Notes: a model not told the origin generated them from the sequence alone. Numbered from the stretch's first letter, positions 52,440 through 62,708 are shown. The stretch is DNA of 64,000 bases from Pectobacterium fontis (GCF_000803215.1 NZ_JSXC01000014.1:62001-126000); one strand, 5' to 3'. A program made the numbers and translations.

Positions 52440-52901
52440 ATGTTGGATAAAATTGATCGTACTCTGCTGAATATGCTTCAGCAGGATTGCACGCTTTCGC
52501 TACAGACGCTCGCCGAGGCGGTTAATTTGACGTCCACGCCATGCTGGAAACGTCTGAAGCGTCTGGAAGACGAAGGGATTATACGGGCTAGGGTCGCGCT
52601 GTTGGATAATGAACGCCTTGGCTTAGGGCTAACCGCCTTTGTCTTATTAAAGACGCAGCAGCACAATCGTGATTGGTATCAGACGTTCACCCGCGTGGTG
52701 TCCGATATGCCAGAGGTGCTGGCTTTCTATCGTATGGCAGGGGAATACGATTATCTGATGCAGGTCCAGGTCGCGGATATGAAAAGCTATGATGACTTTT
52801 ATAAGCGGCTGGTGAATGGTATTCCTGGCCTGGTCGATGTAACATCAAGCTTTGCTATGGAACGAATCAAACATACCACGGCATTGCCCTTATCCCTGTG
52901 A
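52440..52901 (+). CDS. decR: Lrp/AsnC-family cysteine-responsive regulator DecR
   Basis: DecR (YbaO; called CcdR in Pantoea) activates a cysteine desulfhydrase gene when cysteine accumulates. The 153-residue product has an N-terminal helix-turn-helix ([47 protein letters not shown]) and a C-terminal RAM ligand domain with [24 protein letters not shown]. In E. coli its target cyuA is distant, whereas here a likely target, ccdA, is two genes away in divergent orientation. It keeps the E. coli position before mdlA. Confidence 0.88.
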   Translation: MLDKIDRTLLNMLQQDCTLSLQTLAEAVNLTSTPCWKRLKRLEDEGIIRARVALLDNERLGLGLTAFVLLKTQQHNRDWYQTFTRVVSDMPEVLAFYRMAGEYDYLMQVQVADMKSYDDFYKRLVNGIPGLVDVTSSFAMERIKHTTALPLSL

Positions 52902-52911
52902 TTCATCATCC

Positions 52912-53037
<126 letters not shown>

Positions 53038-53104
53038 TCCGTCTTTTATATAATCACTTTTCTGAGTCTGTCATGACCCGTCTGGCTATTGGAATGAAAA
53101 CCGC

Positions 53105-54874
53105 GTGAGACTGTTTGCTCAACTGAGTTGGTATTTTCGTCGTGAGTGGCGGCGCTATCTGGGCGCTGTCGCGCTATTGATTGTGATTGCTATTCTGCAA
53201 TTACTCCCCCCTAAACTGGTCGGTGTGATTGTCGATGGTGTGACGCAACACGGCATGTCGATGGGCGAAATGATGACGTGGATCGGCGTGATGTTAATCA
53301 CGGCCATCATGGTGTACCTGCTGCGCTACGTGTGGCGGGTGTTCCTGTTTGGCGCGTCATACCAGTTGGCGGTTGAGTTACGAGAAGATTTTTACCGCCA
53401 ATTGAGTCGTCAGCATTCTGCATTTTACCAACGTCATCGTACCGGCGATCTCATGGCGAGAGCCACTAACGATGTCGATCGTGTCGTTTTTGCCGCCGGA
53501 GAGGGGGTGCTGACGTTGGTGGATTCGATGGTGATGGGCTGTGCCGTGCTGGTGGTTATGTGTACTCAGATCAGTTGGCAACTCACCCTGTTGGCGCTGC
53601 TTCCGATGCCGATCATGGCGCTTTTCATCAAACGCTATGGCACCCAGTTGCATAACCGTTTTAAAGCCGCACAGGCGGCGTTTTCTACGCTTAACGATCA
53701 GGCGCAGGAAAGTTTGACCAGCATTCGGATGATTAAATCTTTCGGTCTGGAAAACTATCAATCCGCGCGCTTTGCACAAGTAGCGGCGGATGCGGGGGCT
53801 AAAAATATGCACGTTGCACGCGTTGATGCCCGCTTCGATCCCACGATTTATATTGCTGTCGGGCTGTCGAATTTGCTGGCGATTGCTGGCGGTAGTTGGA
53901 TGGTGATTAACGGTTCGTTGACGTTAGGCCTGTTGACCAGTTTTGTCATGTATCTGGGATTGATGATATGGCCGATGCTAGCGTTAGCCTGGATGTTTAA
54001 TATTGTTGAACGTGGTAGTGCGGCATATAGCCGTATTCGTCAGCTACTTGCGGAAGAACCCGTCGTGAAAGACGGTGAGGAATCATTGCCCGCTGAGCGA
54101 GGCGTGCTGGCGGTGAATATCTCCGCGTTTCGCTACCCGGATAATACCCGTGATGCGTTACAACATATTCAGTTTACGTTGGCACCGGGCAATATGCTGG
54201 GGTTATGTGGGCCGACGGGGGCGGGGAAAAGTACGCTGCTGGCGTTGATTTTGCGGCATTTCGATACGCAGTCGGGCGAGATTCGCTATCACGATCGTCC
54301 ATTAAGCGCGATTCGACTGGATGAGCTACGGAGCCGCTTTGCCGTGGTGGGACAAATGCCGTTTTTGTTTTCGGATACGGTAGCGCAAAATATCGCACTG
54401 GGTCGGCCCAATGCCACCCAAGAAGAGATTGAACAGGCGGCGCGGCTTGCTAGTGTCCATGATGATATTCTGCGTTTGCCTCAGGGCTACCAGACGGAAG
54501 TGGGTGAGCGCGGTGTGATGCTATCCGGCGGTCAAAAACAGCGGATCGCGATTGCTCGTGCTCTACTGCTGGAGGCTGAAATTCTGGTATTGGACGATGC
54601 GCTATCTGCGGTTGATGGGCGAACGGAACATCAGATTTTGCAGAATCTCAAAACATGGGGTGAAAAACGGACGCTGATCATCAGCGCACATCGCCTGTCA
54701 GCGCTCACTGAAGCGAATGAAATTGTGGTGTTGCAACAAGGAAAAACGGTGCAGCGTGGCACTCACCGGATGCTGGCGTCAGAACCCGGCTGGTATCGGG
54801 ATATGCACCGATATCAACAACTGGAGGCGGCGCTGGATGAGGTGCCGTCGTCGGAAGGAACGAAAAATGACTAG
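53105..54874 (+). CDS. mdlA: Multidrug-type ABC transporter subunit MdlA (SmdA)
   Basis: MdlA is a half-transporter (membrane plus ATPase domain) of the heterodimeric MdlAB exporter. The start is a GTG at 53105, giving 589 residues that begin [21 protein letters not shown] as in E. coli. The ABC domain has Walker [10 protein letters not shown] near residue 370, signature LSGGQKQR near residue 475 and Walker [13 protein letters not shown]. It overlaps mdlB by eight bases. Confidence 0.95.
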   Translation: MRLFAQLSWYFRREWRRYLGAVALLIVIAILQLLPPKLVGVIVDGVTQHGMSMGEMMTWIGVMLITAIMVYLLRYVWRVFLFGASYQLAVELREDFYRQLSRQHSAFYQRHRTGDLMARATNDVDRVVFAAGEGVLTLVDSMVMGCAVLVVMCTQISWQLTLLALLPMPIMALFIKRYGTQLHNRFKAAQAAFSTLNDQAQESLTSIRMIKSFGLENYQSARFAQVAADAGAKNMHVARVDARFDPTIYIAVGLSNLLAIAGGSWMVINGSLTLGLLTSFVMYLGLMIWPMLALAWMFNIVERGSAAYSRIRQLLAEEPVVKDGEESLPAERGVLAVNISAFRYPDNTRDALQHIQFTLAPGNMLGLCGPTGAGKSTLLALILRHFDTQSGEIRYHDRPLSAIRLDELRSRFAVVGQMPFLFSDTVAQNIALGRPNATQEEIEQAARLASVHDDILRLPQGYQTEVGERGVMLSGGQKQRIAIARALLLEAEILVLDDALSAVDGRTEHQILQNLKTWGEKRTLIISAHRLSALTEANEIVVLQQGKTVQRGTHRMLASEPGWYRDMHRYQQLEAALDEVPSSEGTKND

Positions 54875-56642
54875 TCCTCAGCAGTTTTGGCCAACCCTGA
54901 AACGCCTGCTGGCTTACGGCTCCCCCTGGCGCAAACCGCTGCTACAAGGGGTACTGATGCTGTGGGTTGCTGCTATTGCCGAAGTATCTGGCCCCGTGTT
55001 AGTGAGCTATTTTATTGATAATCTGGTGGCAAAAGGCCAGTTCCCGCTGGCGATTGCGGCGGGGCTGGCAATGGCCTACATCCTGCTGCAAATTCTGGCC
55101 GCTGCGTTGCATTATTTTCAGACGTTGCTGTTTAACCGCGTTGCGGTCGGTGTTGTGCAGCAACTGCGTATCGATGTGATGGATGCGGCGTTGCGTCAGC
55201 CGCTGAGCACATTTGATACGCAGCCGGTCGGGCAGTTGATTTCACGAGTGACCAATGACACCGAAGTGGTGAAAGATTTGTACGTCATGGTGGTGTCAAC
55301 GGTATTGCGCAGTGCGGCGCTGGTTGGTGCGATGCTGGTGGCGATGTTCAGCCTGAGTTGGCAGATGGCGCTGGTTGCGCTGATGATTTTCCCCGCGGTG
55401 GCGACGGTTATGGTGCTGTACCATCGGTTTAGTACGCCGATTGTGCGCAAGGTACGAAGCTATCTGGCGGATATTAATGATGGTTTCAACGAAGTGATTA
55501 ATGGCATGGGCGTCATTCAGCAATTCCGCCAGCAGGATCGCTTTGGCAAGACGCTGGGGGCAGCCAGCCATGAGCATTATAAAGCACGCATGAAGGCGCT
55601 GCGTCTGGAGGGGTTCCTGCTGCGGCCGCTGCTGAGCCTGTTTGCCGCGATGGTGCTGTGTGGTTTATTGATACAATTCGGTTTCAGTTCAATGGGATCG
55701 GTTGGCGTTGGCGTCTTGTATGCGTTCATCAACTATCTTGGCCGTTTGAATGAACCGTTGATTGAGCTGACAACTCAGCAATCCATGCTACAGCAAGCAG
55801 TGGTGGCCGGTGAGCGTATCTTTGAACTGATGGATGGCAAAAAGCAGGGCTACGGCGATGACGAACGTCCTCTGGTGAGAGGGCGCGTCGATATCGACAA
55901 TGCCTCTTTCTCGTATAACACAGAAAAACGTGTGCTACAGAATATCTCTTTGACGATACCGGATCGCGGGTTTGTCGCGCTGGTCGGGCATACCGGCAGT
56001 GGCAAAAGTACGCTAGCCAGTTTGCTGATGGGGTATTACGCGCTGGATAAGGGCGAGATCCGGCTCGATGATCGGCCACTGTCGACGCTCTCTCATGCGG
56101 TTTTGCGCCAAAATGTGGCAATGGTGCAGCAAGATCCGGTTGTGCTGGCCGAGTCCATGTTTGTGAATGTGACGCTGGGGCGTGATATCAGCGAAGAGGC
56201 CGTTTGGCGCGTATTGGAAGTTGTGCAGCTTGCTGAACTGGTTCGAGGTTTTCCTGAAGGATTGCATACGCGTATTGGTGAGCAGGGAAATAACCTGTCT
56301 ACCGGGCAAAAGCAACTGTTGGCGATTGCGCGGGTACTGGTGCAAACGCCTAAGATCTTGATTCTTGATGAAGCCACTGCAAATATTGATTCGGGCACGG
56401 AGCAAGCGGTGCAAAAGGCGTTGCGTATTATCAGGGAGCAGACAACCTTGATTATCATCGCACATCGGCTTTCCACCATTGTTGAGGCCGACACGATTAT
56501 GGTGCTCCATCATGGGCAAACCGTTGAGCGGGGAACGCATGAGCAATTGCTGCAACAGCAAGGGCGCTATTATCAAATGTATCAATTACAGTTGGCCGGA
56601 GAGGATTTGGCTACCACTAGCACGGAGCCTTGCACCGCATAA
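54867..56642 (+). CDS. mdlB: Multidrug-type ABC transporter subunit MdlB (SmdB)
   Basis: MdlB is the partner half-transporter. The start at 54867 lies inside the end of mdlA with AAGGAA upstream, and gives 591 residues; the open frame extends 50 codons into mdlA. Six helices are followed by an ABC domain with Walker [10 protein letters not shown], Walker [13 protein letters not shown] and a signature read as LSTGQKQLL (one Gly changed to Thr, as in E. coli MdlB). An inverted repeat follows the stop codon. Confidence 0.95.
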   Translation: MTSPQQFWPTLKRLLAYGSPWRKPLLQGVLMLWVAAIAEVSGPVLVSYFIDNLVAKGQFPLAIAAGLAMAYILLQILAAALHYFQTLLFNRVAVGVVQQLRIDVMDAALRQPLSTFDTQPVGQLISRVTNDTEVVKDLYVMVVSTVLRSAALVGAMLVAMFSLSWQMALVALMIFPAVATVMVLYHRFSTPIVRKVRSYLADINDGFNEVINGMGVIQQFRQQDRFGKTLGAASHEHYKARMKALRLEGFLLRPLLSLFAAMVLCGLLIQFGFSSMGSVGVGVLYAFINYLGRLNEPLIELTTQQSMLQQAVVAGERIFELMDGKKQGYGDDERPLVRGRVDIDNASFSYNTEKRVLQNISLTIPDRGFVALVGHTGSGKSTLASLLMGYYALDKGEIRLDDRPLSTLSHAVLRQNVAMVQQDPVVLAESMFVNVTLGRDISEEAVWRVLEVVQLAELVRGFPEGLHTRIGEQGNNLSTGQKQLLAIARVLVQTPKILILDEATANIDSGTEQAVQKALRIIREQTTLIIIAHRLSTIVEADTIMVLHHGQTVERGTHEQLLQQQGRYYQMYQLQLAGEDLATTSTEPCTA

Positions 56643-56648
56643 TTCCCT

Positions 56649-56677
56649 GGTCTGCACCGCCCGGAGTGGTGCAGACC
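56649..56677. other. Inverted repeat after mdlB
   Basis: GGTCTGCACC (56649-56658) and GGTGCAGACC (56668-56677) are perfect 10-bp arms with a 9-base loop. There is no T run. It may terminate mdlB; it also contains TGCACC and GGTGCA, the half-sites of an NtrC operator, but with a spacing of 9 rather than the usual 4-5. Confidence 0.55.
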
Positions 56678-56758
56678 GACAGTCTGCATATCGCTTCGCA
56701 CCATCACTAAGCATAAGGATCCCGGTTTTTACTCGTGATGCACTAAAAGTACTCTGCG

Positions 56759-56775
56759 TGCACTAACTTGGTGCA
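56759..56775 (+). promoter_or_regulatory. NtrC-binding site upstream of glnK
   Basis: TGCACTAACTTGGTGCA differs from the NtrC consensus TGCACC-N4-TGGTGCA by one base. It lies about 110-125 bases upstream of the sigma-54 promoter, the normal enhancer distance. A weak second half-site (TGCACT at 56739) is exactly 20 bases upstream, two helical turns. Confidence 0.8.
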
Positions 56776-56882
56776 ACTCTTGCTCATATCTTTCGTCATT
56801 TCTTTCCCACAGGCTGCATTTTTTGCCCCTTCGCCTCTTTAATTCCGTTTTCTTTCCTGATTTATGCCAGATAAATCATTTA

Positions 56883-56898
56883 TGGCACATCCTTTGCT
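56883..56898 (+). promoter_or_regulatory. Sigma-54 promoter of glnK-amtB
   Basis: TGGCACATCCTTTGCT matches the sigma-54 consensus TGGCAC-N5-TTGCW, with GG and GC elements ten bases apart. Transcription would start near 56910, leaving a leader of about 75 bases. Confidence 0.92.
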
Positions 56899-56986
56899 TT
56901 AATTATGGCGTAGACCTACTGCATACAGCGCGTAATCGAACAAGTGACGGGCGAAAGTCTGAACGTAATGGTTAGGGGGAAGATGA

Positions 56987-57325
56987 ATGAAACTGGTTAC
57001 TGTGGTGATAAAACCATTCAAGCTGGAAGATGTACGTGAAGCGTTATCTTCTGTCGGCATCCAGGGGCTCACTGTCACCGAGGTGAAAGGCTTTGGTCGT
57101 CAGAAAGGGCATGCCGAGCTGTACCGTGGCGCAGAATACAGCGTTAACTTTTTACCTAAGGTAAAAATAGATATCGCGATTGCAGACGATCAACTGGACG
57201 AAGTGATCGATGTGATCAGCAAAGCTGCATACACCGGAAAAATTGGTGATGGCAAAATTTTTGTCGCCGAGCTGCAAAGAGTGATCCGTATCCGTACGGG
57301 TGAAACTGACGAAGCCGCACTTTAA
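56987..57325 (+). CDS. glnK: Nitrogen regulatory P-II protein GlnK
   Basis: GlnK senses nitrogen status and blocks the ammonium channel AmtB when nitrogen is plentiful. The 112-residue product has the uridylylation tyrosine Tyr51 in the T-loop (RGAEYSVNFLPKVK) and the P-II signature KIGDGKIFV. It is immediately upstream of amtB (33 bases), under the sigma-54 promoter and NtrC site described above. Confidence 0.96.
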   Translation: MKLVTVVIKPFKLEDVREALSSVGIQGLTVTEVKGFGRQKGHAELYRGAEYSVNFLPKVKIDIAIADDQLDEVIDVISKAAYTGKIGDGKIFVAELQRVIRIRTGETDEAAL

Positions 57326-57358
57326 CAACACCTGACGTAGATTCGTAAATAGGGATGG

Positions 57359-58651
57359 ATGAAAATGAAAAAACTACTCTCTTCATTAGGTCTCGGTGTG
57401 GCGGCATTACTCCCGTCCTGGGCAATGGCTGCGACACCGACGATCGATAAAGCGGATAACGCTTTTATTATGATTTGTACTGCGCTGGTACTCTTTATGA
57501 CTATACCAGGCATTGCACTGTTTTATGGTGGCCTGATCCGTTCCAAGAACGTTCTGTCTATGATGACGCAGGTGAGCGTAACTTTCGCGATGGTTTGTAT
57601 CCTGTGGGTCGTTTACGGATATAGCCTGGCATTCAGCGAAGGTAACGCCTTCTTTGGTGGTTTCAGCACGTTTATGCTGAAAGGCATCGGGATTGAGTCC
57701 ATCAGCGGTACTTATTATCAATTTGTACATGTGGCGTATCAGGCTTCCTTTGCCTGCATCACCGTCGCGCTGATTGTCGGGGCAATTGCTGAACGTATTC
57801 GTTTCTCTGCTGTGTTGATTTTTGTTGCTCTATGGCTGACTTTCTCCTACCTGCCGATGACGCACATGGTATGGGGCGGCGGTTATTTGGCTTTGGATGG
57901 CGCGCTGGATTTCGCTGGTGGTACGGTGGTTCACATCAACGCCGCTGTTGCTGGTTTGGTGGGCGCTTACCTGCTGGGCAAACGTGCCGGTTTTGGCAAA
58001 GAAGCTTTCAAACCGCATAACCTGCCGATGGTATTTATCGGTACGGCGATTCTGTACATCGGCTGGTTTGGTTTCAATGCGGGTTCTGCGGGGGCGGCGA
58101 ACGGTGTTGCCGCACTGGCTTTCCTGAATACGGTTGTCGCTACTGCTGCTGCGATTCTGGCATGGGTTGGCGGTGAGTGGATGGTTCGCGGTAAACCTTC
58201 TCTGCTGGGCGCATGTTCTGGCTGTATCGCCGGTCTGGTGGCTATCACGCCAGCGGCGGGTACCGTTGGTGTCGGTGGCGCATTGGTTATCGGTCTGGCT
58301 GGTGGTGTCGCAGGTCTGTGGGGCGTAACCGTACTGAAAAAATGGCTGCGTGTGGATGACCCATGTGACGTATTCGGTGTTCACGGCGTGTGCGGTATCG
58401 TTGGCTGTATCCTGACCGGGGTATTCTCTTCGGCTTCGCTGGGCGGTACTGGCTATGCAGAAGGCGTGACGATGGCGCATCAGGTTTGGGTTCAGTTGTT
58501 CAGCGTCATTGTGTGTCTGGTGTGGTCTGGCGTGGTGGCATTCGTCGCCTTCAAAGTGGCGGATATGATTGTCGGTCTGCGTGTACCTGAAGATCAGGAG
58601 CGTGAAGGTCTGGATGTCAACAGCCATGGCGAAAGCGCTTACAACCAATAA
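57359..58651 (+). CDS. amtB: Ammonium channel AmtB
   Basis: AmtB conducts ammonium/ammonia across the inner membrane. The 430-residue product has a cleavable signal peptide (MKMKKLLSSLGLGVAALLPSWAMA), eleven helices, the signature DFAGGTVVHINAAVAGLVGAYL with a pore histidine, and the second pore histidine in DVFGVHGVCGIVG. An ATG at 57365 is better spaced from the AGGGA ribosome site and may be the true start, two residues shorter. Confidence 0.96.
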   Translation: MKMKKLLSSLGLGVAALLPSWAMAATPTIDKADNAFIMICTALVLFMTIPGIALFYGGLIRSKNVLSMMTQVSVTFAMVCILWVVYGYSLAFSEGNAFFGGFSTFMLKGIGIESISGTYYQFVHVAYQASFACITVALIVGAIAERIRFSAVLIFVALWLTFSYLPMTHMVWGGGYLALDGALDFAGGTVVHINAAVAGLVGAYLLGKRAGFGKEAFKPHNLPMVFIGTAILYIGWFGFNAGSAGAANGVAALAFLNTVVATAAAILAWVGGEWMVRGKPSLLGACSGCIAGLVAITPAAGTVGVGGALVIGLAGGVAGLWGVTVLKKWLRVDDPCDVFGVHGVCGIVGCILTGVFSSASLGGTGYAEGVTMAHQVWVQLFSVIVCLVWSGVVAFVAFKVADMIVGLRVPEDQEREGLDVNSHGESAYNQ

Positions 58652-58672
58652 TTGAGATTTCTCAAATATAGT

Positions 58673-58704
58673 AACGGGCGTGGAGGAAACTCCGCGCCCG
58701 TTTT
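58673..58704. terminator. Terminator between convergent amtB and tesB
   Basis: AACGGGCGTGGAG and CTCCGCGCCCGTT form a 13-bp stem with one wobble and a GAAA loop, followed by TTTT. The other strand has a weaker tail. Confidence 0.85.
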
Positions 58705-58726
58705 GCGTTACGAGGTGACCTAACGT

Positions 58727-59590
58727 TTACGGCTGGCGGCGGCGCATCACGCCTTCCTGCACGCTGGATGCAACCAGCACACCTTCACGAGTATAGAACT
58801 GCCCACGCACGAACCCACGAGCACCGGATGCTGACGTGCTTTCTACGGTATAAAGCAACCAGTCATCTAAGCGGAAATCACGGTGGAACCACATCGAATG
58901 GTCAATCGTGGCGACCTGCATACCCGGCTCCAAAAAACCAACGCCATGAGGCTGTAAAGCCGTAAGTAGGAAATTGCAGTCAGACGTGTAGCCAAGCAGA
59001 TATTGATGAATACGCTTATCGTCCGGCAATGAGCCGCTGGCACGGCACCAAACGTGTCGTACCGGTTCATCGACTTCGCCTTTTAGCGGGTTATGGAATT
59101 TCACCGGACGCATCTCAATCGGGCTGGCCTGAATAAATTTATCGCGAAAGCGGGGGGGCAGGAGATGCTGCATATCTTGGGCGATTTCCTGCTCGGATTT
59201 CAGCGCTTCTGGTGGTGGGACGTCCGGCATCACATTCTGGTGCTCAAACCCTTCTTCATGGCTTTGAAATGAGGCTGTCATATAAAAAATCGGGCGACCA
59301 TTCTGGATAGCGCTCACACGGCGAGCGCTGAAACTGTTGCCATCGCGCAGGTTTTCAACGTCATAAATAATCGGCTTTTGACTGTCGCCGGGTAACAAAA
59401 AGTAGCTGTGGAAAGAGTGAATGTTGCGCTCGACGGGAACGGTCTGCTTGGCGGCTGACATGGCCTGACCTACGACTTGCCCACCAAAAACCTGGCGCAG
59501 CCCCAAATCATCGCTTTGTCCACGAAATAGTCCTTCTTCGAGCTTCTCTAAGTGCAGGAGGTCGAGAAGGTGTTGTAGTGGTTGACTCAT
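58727..59590 (-). CDS. tesB: Acyl-CoA thioesterase II
   Basis: TesB hydrolyses a wide range of acyl-CoA thioesters. The 287-residue product is a double hot-dog protein with [27 protein letters not shown] near residue 20. The catalytic Asp of [21 protein letters not shown] lies in the C-terminal half. Length and sequence match the E. coli enzyme, and it sits between amtB and ybaY as there. Confidence 0.95.
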   Translation of the reverse strand: MSQPLQHLLDLLHLEKLEEGLFRGQSDDLGLRQVFGGQVVGQAMSAAKQTVPVERNIHSFHSYFLLPGDSQKPIIYDVENLRDGNSFSARRVSAIQNGRPIFYMTASFQSHEEGFEHQNVMPDVPPPEALKSEQEIAQDMQHLLPPRFRDKFIQASPIEMRPVKFHNPLKGEVDEPVRHVWCRASGSLPDDKRIHQYLLGYTSDCNFLLTALQPHGVGFLEPGMQVATIDHSMWFHRDFRLDDWLLYTVESTSASGARGFVRGQFYTREGVLVASSVQEGVMRRRQP

Positions 59591-59801
59591 GGTATCGGCC
59601 TCAATGGATATGAATGCGGGTTATCTGTTTGTTTTGTAATGTGTAACGTGTTTCATGATGGCTTTTTACTGCAATAAATATGTGGTTTTCAGGAAAATAT
59701 CAGAATTTTGCACCATGATTATTGTGCTGGGTGAATCATACTCTTTATGAGTGCCGGTTTTCGATACCGGCAGTCTGACAATAATAAAGGAGACTGACCG
59801 A

Positions 59802-60383
59802 ATGAAATTATGGCATATCTTAGGCGGTATCACGTTATCGATGACTCTGGCTGCATGCGCACAACGGGGGGATTATGGTGTTTCTCCTCAAACCGGCGCA
59901 CCTGTCACCCGTGCATCTTCCCAGCAACCCGCTGTCGCGATGCCTGCGGTAACGGGGACGGTGAATATCCGTCAGCGCATTGCGCTACCGCACAACGCCG
60001 TGTTAACCGTTACGGTGTCTGATGCATCGTTGGCGGATGCGCCTTCAAAAGTGATTACTCAGCGTGTGACACGCACAGAAGGGAAGCAGGCACCTTTCCA
60101 ATTCGAGTTACCGTATAATCCAGCGGATATCCAACCCAATGCCCGTATCTTACTCAGTGCGGCTATTGCAATCGATAATCGCATTGTCATGGTGACGGAG
60201 AACGTTCTGCCAGTCATTAGCAACGGGGTAAATCACGCCGATTTGGTTCTGGTTCCTGTCGCTTCTGTTCCCTTACCGACCAAACATCAGGGATCAATGA
60301 TAGCGAACCCGACGAATGAGACTCCTCATATGCTTCCGAGACAACCGGATTCGTTATCTACAGCACCGCAGCCAATTTGGTAA
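59802..60383 (+). CDS. ybaY: YbaY-family lipoprotein
   Basis: YbaY is a lipoprotein of the YscW-like family, of unknown role in enterobacteria. The start at 59802 with AAGGAG upstream gives 193 residues; the open frame begins 17 codons earlier. The lipobox LAAC places the lipidated cysteine at residue 19. A beta-sandwich domain follows (about 52-155, GTVNIRQRIALPHNAVLTVTVSDASLADAPSKVI). The C-terminal 35 residues are rich in Pro, Asn and Thr and look disordered. Confidence 0.9.
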   Translation: MKLWHILGGITLSMTLAACAQRGDYGVSPQTGAPVTRASSQQPAVAMPAVTGTVNIRQRIALPHNAVLTVTVSDASLADAPSKVITQRVTRTEGKQAPFQFELPYNPADIQPNARILLSAAIAIDNRIVMVTENVLPVISNGVNHADLVLVPVASVPLPTKHQGSMIANPTNETPHMLPRQPDSLSTAPQPIW

Positions 60384-60406
60384 GGCATTTATCTGAATAC
60401 GCGCCG

Positions 60407-60727
60407 TTATGGCGCGTATTGCCAGCGATATTTCGTAAGATCAATCTTTCCCTGACGATTAAAAATAACCCCCTCCGCCTGTAGCGCTGACTTCTGGCGC
60501 ACATAGTCTCCACCGACCAGTGATATTTCACCTTTACGATTGATAACCCGATGCCAGGGAAGTTTGCTGTCTTTTGGCAGGCGTTTTAACACACCGCCGA
60601 CTTGTCTCGATGCTCTGGGTGAATCGGCGAGCTGTGCGATGTCGCCATAGGTGGCTATCTTGCCGTAAGGGATCGCCGCGACGATTTGAAAAACGCGTTG
60701 GCGGAAATTATCGTTTTCTTCTGACAT
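60407..60727 (-). CDS. ybaZ: Alkyltransferase-like DNA base-flipping protein
   Basis: This ATL protein binds O6-alkylguanine in DNA, flips the base and recruits nucleotide excision repair. The 106-residue product resembles the C-terminal DNA-binding domain of MGMT, but the active-site PCHR is replaced by PWHR (Trp58), so it cannot transfer the alkyl group. The arginine finger region is RASRQVGGVL. It is convergent with ybaY. Confidence 0.93.
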   Translation of the reverse strand: MSEENDNFRQRVFQIVAAIPYGKIATYGDIAQLADSPRASRQVGGVLKRLPKDSKLPWHRVINRKGEISLVGGDYVRQKSALQAEGVIFNRQGKIDLTKYRWQYAP

Positions 60728-60888
60728 CTGCGGATGTTCCTGCCATTTCTAAATCGATTAAACGTCATAGTGGCATAGTGAGGTGAGTAAGAAAACAACG
60801 GTTAGCGTGTGTTAGCTTGCAATTGCCTATCCCATCGCCGATAATGCCCACCGCTTTGTGACACGCTGTGGTTACCATGTGCAAACTG

Positions 60889-60896
60889 TTATAAAG
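60889..60896 (+). promoter_or_regulatory. Probable -10 element of the 4.5S RNA promoter
   Basis: TTATAAAG lies about ten bases before the predicted 5' end of ffs and fits a sigma-70 -10 hexamer. The -35 is not obvious by eye. Confidence 0.5.
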
Positions 60897-60904
60897 TCGT
60901 CAAT

Positions 60905-61017
60905 GGAGGCCCTGTCGGTTCTCCCGCAACACTAACCTGTGGATTCGGTCAGGTCCGGAAGGAAGCAGCCGCAGCAGGAGACGTGTGTGCCGGGATGTAG
61001 CTGGCAGGGCCTCCACC
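60905..61017 (+). ncRNA. ffs: 4.5S RNA of the signal recognition particle
   Basis: This is the RNA core of the bacterial signal recognition particle, which binds Ffh and directs nascent membrane proteins to the Sec machinery. The ends GGAGGCCCTG and CAGGGCCTCC pair perfectly. The conserved Ffh-binding apex is present: GGTCAGGTCCGGAAGGAAGC followed by CAGC and the GCCGGGATGTAGCTGGCAGG strand. Length, about 113, is that of the E. coli RNA. The exact ends are inferred from pairing. Confidence 0.95.
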
Positions 61018-61415
61018 ATTTCATGCCTACCAACGCTCATCGTCAGATTGCCTCTCTTTTCCTGCGTGCGTTTTGCGAAAAGATTACTGACCCACCTTTA
61101 CTTAGTGAATCATCATCACGGTAATTATTGTGTCCCCTGTATTCATCATGGGAACGACTAGTAGAGAGGTTATCAATGCTATTGTTATATCCTCGTCGTC
61201 TTTCACATTGCATGTACATCGCTACGTTCGACTGACAGAATTACTGTTCTAAGCAAGCACATTGGGGCACTTCGTTGTCCGATCTGCGGATATTGGAATT
61301 ATTTTTAATACCGTGATAAACGGTGAGGAAATATACGTGGGGGTGAAAAATAGATATATCTTTACTTAATATTAAAAATACACTTTGTTACAAATATTAC
61401 TCAAATAATGCATTA
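61018..61415. other. Non-coding interval between ffs and hha
   Basis: About 400 bases after 4.5S RNA contain no supported gene, repeat or terminator. The right half (61300-61415) is very AT-rich and forms the downstream flank of the hha terminator. Confidence 0.4.
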
Positions 61416-61453
61416 AAAAAATAATAAAAACAAAGGCCGATAATATTATCGGC
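61416..61453 (-). terminator. Terminator after hha
   Basis: The perfect 18-bp palindrome GCCGATAATATTATCGGC (61436-61453) is followed on the minus strand by a long T-rich run. It lies 44 bases after the hha stop codon. Confidence 0.82.
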
Positions 61454-61496
61454 GCAGTGTATTTAATGTCAGTTTTTGTATGTGTTTCGTCAAGAA

Positions 61497-61700
61497 TTAA
61501 CGAACATATCGCCATACAGCGGTAGGAACTTTGTCGTAGAGTTTGTTCATCGTCAGTTCGGCCAGACGATGGTCGGCTGCTGAAAAGAACATCTCCAGTT
61601 CATCATTGGAGAGTTCATACTTGTTTTTTTCAATAACGCGTTCGAGAGTGTCAATGGTGGTGCATTTACGCAAACGCATCAAATAGTCGATTTTTTTCAT
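61497..61700 (-). CDS. hha: Hemolysin expression-modulating protein Hha
   Basis: Hha binds H-NS and sharpens silencing of horizontally acquired and virulence genes; with TomB it behaves as a toxin-antitoxin pair. The 67-residue product is all helical and matches the E. coli protein closely ([49 protein letters not shown]). It follows tomB by 53 bases in the same operon. Confidence 0.95.
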   Translation of the reverse strand: MKKIDYLMRLRKCTTIDTLERVIEKNKYELSNDELEMFFSAADHRLAELTMNKLYDKVPTAVWRYVR

Positions 61701-61753
61701 AATGGCCTATGCAAACAGTACCTGGTGGTTAAAAAATATAAATAAATTATTGC

Positions 61754-62122
61754 TTAAGTTTTAGCAGGCGTACAGATGTCCTCCCCTGAGAACATTCCGA
61801 ATAATTTTGCTTTGGACTTCTGCCAGCGCCGTAGTTCAGTATCATTAATACCATAGTTGCTAAACAAGACGTAAGTATCATCCAAATACTTTTCAACCTG
61901 CTCTGAAAGTTCACTTTCGTTAGGGTATTTTATTTTAAATGTGAGAATAAATGTAGCGATATGCTCAATAAGTTCATTTAATTGGAGATTGATCGCAGAT
62001 GTTGGATCATTGACCCAGCCGTGACTGCTATCGCCTAACGTTGCTATACTCTCATAACACAGATTCTCACATAAGAATCTGAGTTGGGCAATATCATAAT
62101 GTTTTGGGGTGTACTCATCCAT
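61754..62122 (-). CDS. tomB: Hha toxicity modulator TomB
   Basis: TomB (YbaJ) counteracts Hha and affects biofilm formation and conjugation in E. coli. The 122-residue acidic product begins MDEYTPKHYDIAQLRFLCENLCYESIATLG and contains the conserved cysteine Cys18 linked in E. coli to oxygen-dependent Hha inactivation. GGAGGG precedes the start at good spacing. Confidence 0.93.
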   Translation of the reverse strand: MDEYTPKHYDIAQLRFLCENLCYESIATLGDSSHGWVNDPTSAINLQLNELIEHIATFILTFKIKYPNESELSEQVEKYLDDTYVLFSNYGINDTELRRWQKSKAKLFGMFSGEDICTPAKT

Positions 62123-62647
62123 ATCAATCCCTCCGTTAAGCCGTTATTCAGTGTTACTGCGGTTAACACCTGGTAAACAGGTAGACTGATGAAACTCGCA
62201 AGATAAAGACATTAGCCGTGTTTCGTATTCATGCTGTTACAGATAATGCATTAAGTCATTGTGATTTGTTCAGCAATGAATGAGACGACAGAGATTCTTG
62301 TACCTCCTACTCTCTACTATGTCGTGAAATAGGGTTGGCGTAAATACCTACATATCATGACTTAGCCTTAAGTATAGCTGTATCATGCAGGTTATGATTA
62401 CGTCGTTCTATATATGACTATAGCAAAGGTGTTGGTAAAATTCGCGAATAATAGACGCGCTTTTTATTGCTATTTATTTTGATCAGGCTTCAAATTTTTT
62501 GCAACTATGAACATTGAGTAAATTTTTCTGCGATTGATTTAATTATTTTTATCTGAAGAATAGCAGAGACAGCGGAGGGAATGGGAAGATGTTTTTCGGT
62601 CGATTAAGTGAGAGGGTATCTTATTGTTTCAATTGTTTTTTATGCGA
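62123..62647 (-). promoter_or_regulatory. Long AT-rich region upstream of tomB-hha
   Basis: This 525-bp stretch has no supported gene. It is AT-rich and contains several promoter-like minus-strand hexamers, such as TATAGT near 62420, which may drive tomB-hha. The base composition would suit H-NS/Hha binding, but no precise site can be set by eye. Confidence 0.4.
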
Positions 62648-62698
62648 GGCATCCCGTACAGTCTTGCTCGCAAGATGGCACGATTGTATCGGGATGCC
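62648..62698. other. Branched hairpin downstream of the L36 paralogue
   Basis: GGCATCCCG (62648-62656) and CGGGATGCC (62690-62698) are perfect 9-bp arms. TACA and TGTA continue the stem, and TCTTGC/GCAAGA form an inner hairpin. It lies just after the ykgO stop on the minus strand and lacks a T run, so it may be a terminator-like stem or a repeat remnant. Confidence 0.5.
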
Positions 62699-62708
62699 GA
62701 GAGAAAGA

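Noticed and set aside
56739-56755. Second complete NtrC site
   Set aside because: Only the left half (TGCACT) matches; the right half GTACTCT is too far from TGGTGCA to claim as an independent site.
57830-58648. 272-codon open frame antisense to amtB
   Set aside because: Shadow of the ammonium channel gene, Gln/Thr/His-rich without domain features.
60939-61124. 61-codon open frame starting inside 4.5S RNA
   Set aside because: It overlaps the conserved ffs RNA, has no ribosome site and no similarity to a known protein.
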